From a virus, in the IMG/VR virus record IMGVR_UViG_3300024518_002138, positions 1 to 26,272 of that record: DNA of 26,272 bases; one strand, given 5' to 3'. Positions 24,491-26,272 of this stretch are shown here, one piece after another. The notes beneath the pieces are model-generated. The model ran no database searches and was not told the DNA's origin. It was given only the letters and a program-made list of their open reading frames with translations. Each line of letters begins with the position of its first letter. The stretch's first letter is position 1. Position numbers and translations under genes: made by a program.

Positions 24491-24886
24491 TTATGCCCAA
24501 GTAGCTCCGCTAAAATACATTTGTACTGGAGTAGCTGCTTGATCTTTAGGTAAACTTACAGTAGATTTAACTCCACCTGGGTTAGCTGTCAGTGCTCTTA
24601 AAACTGCGTCATAAATTGTGTTTGCATTACCACTTGTAAGTGTTGGATTGGTAGTTGCAACCATATCAGCGTGTACTGCAAAAGTGACTGTTTTAGGGTT
24701 AGTAGCATTTGGTGTTCCAATAGCAGATTGCTTAAAACTTACTATTAATGTTTTAGCATTTTGCCCTGTAGCACCTGTAGCTGCAATTTTTGCGATGTCA
24801 TCAACATTTATTAATACATCATAATCTGGACCAAAAGGTTGACCTGCATTAATATTTACTTGATGAAAATTTATAAATTTTGCCAT
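24491..24886 (-). CDS. Ala/Thr-rich candidate structural (decoration-type) protein (131 aa)
   Basis: The protein is neutral, Ala/Thr/Asn-rich and has no Cys. It contains FINFHQVNINAGQPFGPDYD, then LINVDDIAKIAATGATGQNA, TFAVHADMVATTNPTLT and TIYDAVLRALTANPGGVKS. It looks beta-rich with one helix near the C-terminus. No enzyme motif is present. The upstream leader is unusually A/C-rich (CAA repeats), as expected for an unstructured, efficiently translated mRNA start, so high expression is plausible. It heads a tight run of small genes through the holin. Role as decoration or head fibre component is inferred only from composition and position. Confidence 0.6.
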   Translation of the reverse strand: MAKFINFHQVNINAGQPFGPDYDVLINVDDIAKIAATGATGQNAKTLIVSFKQSAIGTPNATNPKTVTFAVHADMVATTNPTLTSGNANTIYDAVLRALTANPGGVKSTVSLPKDQAATPVQMYFSGATWA

Positions 24887-24955
24887 TTTGTTTTTGTTTT
24901 TGTTGTTGTTAATGTTTGTGTTTGGTTAGATTTATACAGTTCTATTCTGTTTACG
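24887..24955 (-). promoter_or_regulatory. Intergenic leader with A/C-rich CAA repeats; possible promoter region
   Basis: This is the second-longest gap in the window (69 nt; 13648-13719 is 72 nt). On the minus strand it reads ...TGTATAAATC..., then CAAACACAAACATT, then AACAACAACAAAAACAAAAA up to the ATG at 24886. The A/C-only stretch cannot fold, so it would keep the start codon open. TATAAAT (about 24930-24936) could be a -10-like box, but no Bacteroidota-type TAnnTTTG or clear -35 element was found, so the promoter is only possible. Confidence 0.35.
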
Positions 24956-26152
24956 TTACGGATATATATTATCTATATCTTTCTGAACTATTTTATTCTT
25001 GTTTTGATTCTTCTTCAAACCCTTTTTTGTAGTATTGATTTTTCCACCTACAGAATTTGGATCAACCACAGTAGCTTCATTTTTTAATAAGTTTTGAGCA
25101 GAGGCTGTTTTTGCATTCATTGTAGCTGAACCTCCAGCCGCTCGTGCCTGTGCATTACGTTGATCATGAGCTCCGAAGTTTGGATCTTGATTAAACTTAG
25201 CTTTATCTCCATAGTATTGTCCACCAATTTCATTTTTTCTAAGATTATGCCCTTCGTGATCTTTCATTCTATGTCTTAATTTATTTGCTCTTTTTGTAAA
25301 ATAAGCTCCTTTTTCTCTTGCTTTTCCAGCTATATTTTTCTGTCGTCCTACTCCTAAACCTTCAGTATCAGATTCTCTAACTATATTACCTTGAGCATCT
25401 CTTTCTTTTAAAGTTTCTCCTGCTGAAGCATAATGACCAAGAGCTTTAATATCCATTTTATGCGCTCTTGCTTCTTTACGAGTAGCTCCTAAAGATAAAG
25501 CTTTTTTCTTTTGAGCTCTAGCATAAGCATTTAATTCTTTTTTACCTAATTGTCCAACTACTTCTTTATCTAAAACTTCTCCTGAAAATCCTTCCCCCTT
25601 TTCATATGCTTGTATATAACCTTTAGAAGAAGACTGAGTTGATTCAGGTTTTGAAAGTTCTGAGATATCTCCAGATGCGGTTATGTCTTTGTATGTCCCA
25701 GGCTGTGATTTAACCTCCAAAACCTTTTCTTTCTTGATTCCACCACCACTACTTATAGTCTCATTACCATTTCTAGCATCTTTATCTGAAGCAAATTCTG
25801 ATGCATAATCTTCCCTACTTTTCCATACACCGCTATCTCTATAACTACCTAATTGCCATTTAGCAAATTTTGTATAATCTGATTGGCTTTCTCCTTCAGG
25901 ACTTAATCCTTTATCTTTAGCAATTTTATATGCTTGAGTATATGATCTTCCAGAATCTAGTTTACCTTGAGTACCACTATCAGGATCTGTATAGTGAGTA
26001 TACTTATCTGTTGTTTCATCTTTATCACCGCGTAATGGATCTAATGTACCATTTTGATGTAAAGGTGGCTTATCTATATATAATACATCGTTAGTTTCTG
26101 TTTGTTGTAAAGGATGCCCTATACCTTTTCTATAAAATGGTTGTTCTTTCAT
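24956..26152 (-). CDS. Basic, Lys-rich hypothetical virion-type protein (398 aa)
   Basis: I recognise no domain. The N-terminal ~100 residues are polar with Asp/Gly/Pro/Tyr (FYRKGIGHPLQQTETNDVLY), probably partly disordered. Residues ~200-300 are helical and strongly basic (ARAQKKKALSLGATRKEARA), and the C-terminus continues basic (KKGLKKNQNKNKIVQKDIDN). Such positively charged proteins are often packaged with DNA or bind membranes. The start ATG lies 1 nt after the stop of the truncated upstream gene (TAA-A-ATG). Cargo or structural function is a guess from charge and context. Confidence 0.55.
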   Translation of the reverse strand: MKEQPFYRKGIGHPLQQTETNDVLYIDKPPLHQNGTLDPLRGDKDETTDKYTHYTDPDSGTQGKLDSGRSYTQAYKIAKDKGLSPEGESQSDYTKFAKWQLGSYRDSGVWKSREDYASEFASDKDARNGNETISSGGGIKKEKVLEVKSQPGTYKDITASGDISELSKPESTQSSSKGYIQAYEKGEGFSGEVLDKEVVGQLGKKELNAYARAQKKKALSLGATRKEARAHKMDIKALGHYASAGETLKERDAQGNIVRESDTEGLGVGRQKNIAGKAREKGAYFTKRANKLRHRMKDHEGHNLRKNEIGGQYYGDKAKFNQDPNFGAHDQRNAQARAAGGSATMNAKTASAQNLLKNEATVVDPNSVGGKINTTKKGLKKNQNKNKIVQKDIDNIYP

Positions 26153-26153
26153 T

Positions 26154-26272
26154 TTAGTGGTGTTTTTTATCGTATTTCATATCTCCAGCTAATTTAGATA
26201 TATGTTTTTCATCTGCTGTCATGTCAATATCACTATGTCCATGCTTATCATCCCAAAGAACATCTCTTTTAA
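26154..26272 (-). CDS. Truncated hypothetical protein, C-terminal 39 residues (runs off right edge)
   Basis: An open frame on the minus strand enters from the right edge and ends in TAA at 26154-26156. The visible tail includes DVLWDDKHGHSDIDMTADEK, then HISKLAGDMKYDKKHH. It is charged and His-rich at the end. The next gene starts 1 nt later, consistent with an operon. The rest of the gene is outside the window, so no family can be assigned. Confidence 0.6.
   Translation of the reverse strand, partial: KRDVLWDDKHGHSDIDMTADEKHISKLAGDMKYDKKHH

Noticed and set aside
24936-24950. Inverted repeat ACAG/CTGT in the 24887-24955 gap as an operator
   Set aside because: Only four base pairs with a 7-base spacer in AT-rich sequence; expected by chance.
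1-26272. tRNA genes, rRNA, CRISPR arrays, integrase or transposase
   Set aside because: No cloverleaf pattern, direct-repeat array or recombinase motif was seen; the gaps are too short to hold them.

Overview
The window is part of an AT-rich tailed-phage genome (or a phage contig). It holds the virion structure and assembly module. Every supportable gene is on the minus strand, so genes are transcribed from the right end toward position 1. Genes are packed almost end to end, with 0-70 nt gaps and several 1-8 nt overlaps. Both window edges cut through genes. No rRNA, tRNA, CRISPR array, integrase or insertion sequence was seen.

Affiliation (inference): the gene order and protein sizes match short-tailed crAss-like phages (order Crassvirales and marine relatives). 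The order is large terminase of 740 aa, portal of 805 aa, an acidic scaffold-like protein, a 483-aa capsid protein, two ring/tail-tubular-type proteins and a giant stabilization ('muzzle')-type protein that begins with the NKDLD.RLLP.GEYRE pattern. Almost no start codon has a Shine-Dalgarno sequence. Leaders are A/T-only stretches such as TTAAATTAA or AAATAAAAATT, as is usual in Bacteroidota, so a marine Bacteroidota (Flavobacteriia-type) host is the best guess. No database search was possible, so this rests on remembered family patterns.

Layout in transcription order, right to left. (1) 26272-21142: small genes. These include two unrecognised basic proteins, a candidate decoration protein (131 aa), a previously uncalled 53-aa protein with a CGC motif, a 108-aa protein with an HExxH zinc-peptidase motif, a 3-TM holin-like protein, a 236-aa Ala/Thr-rich candidate structural protein, a CxxC protein, a GroES-like co-chaperonin candidate and a 90-aa protein next to the terminase that may be the small subunit. 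(2) 21142-13720: terminase large subunit, portal, scaffold-like protein and major capsid protein. (3) A strong stem-loop follows the capsid gene. A conserved 274-aa gene comes next, and then a second hairpin with a T-tract. (4) 12767-3738: two ring/tubular proteins, the 1833-aa stabilization/muzzle protein and a 493-aa protein that looks like a detached part of it. (5) 3681-1: a GNAT acetyltransferase-like protein, then three proteins typical of capsid cargo or ejection proteins, the last one cut by the window edge.

The genes fit one job: building and filling a podovirus capsid. The most interesting signals are a sharply GC-richer block inside the terminase ATPase domain, the paired hairpins around the gene after the capsid gene, the apparent split of the muzzle protein, and the chaperone/zincin/small-Cys-protein set near the holin.
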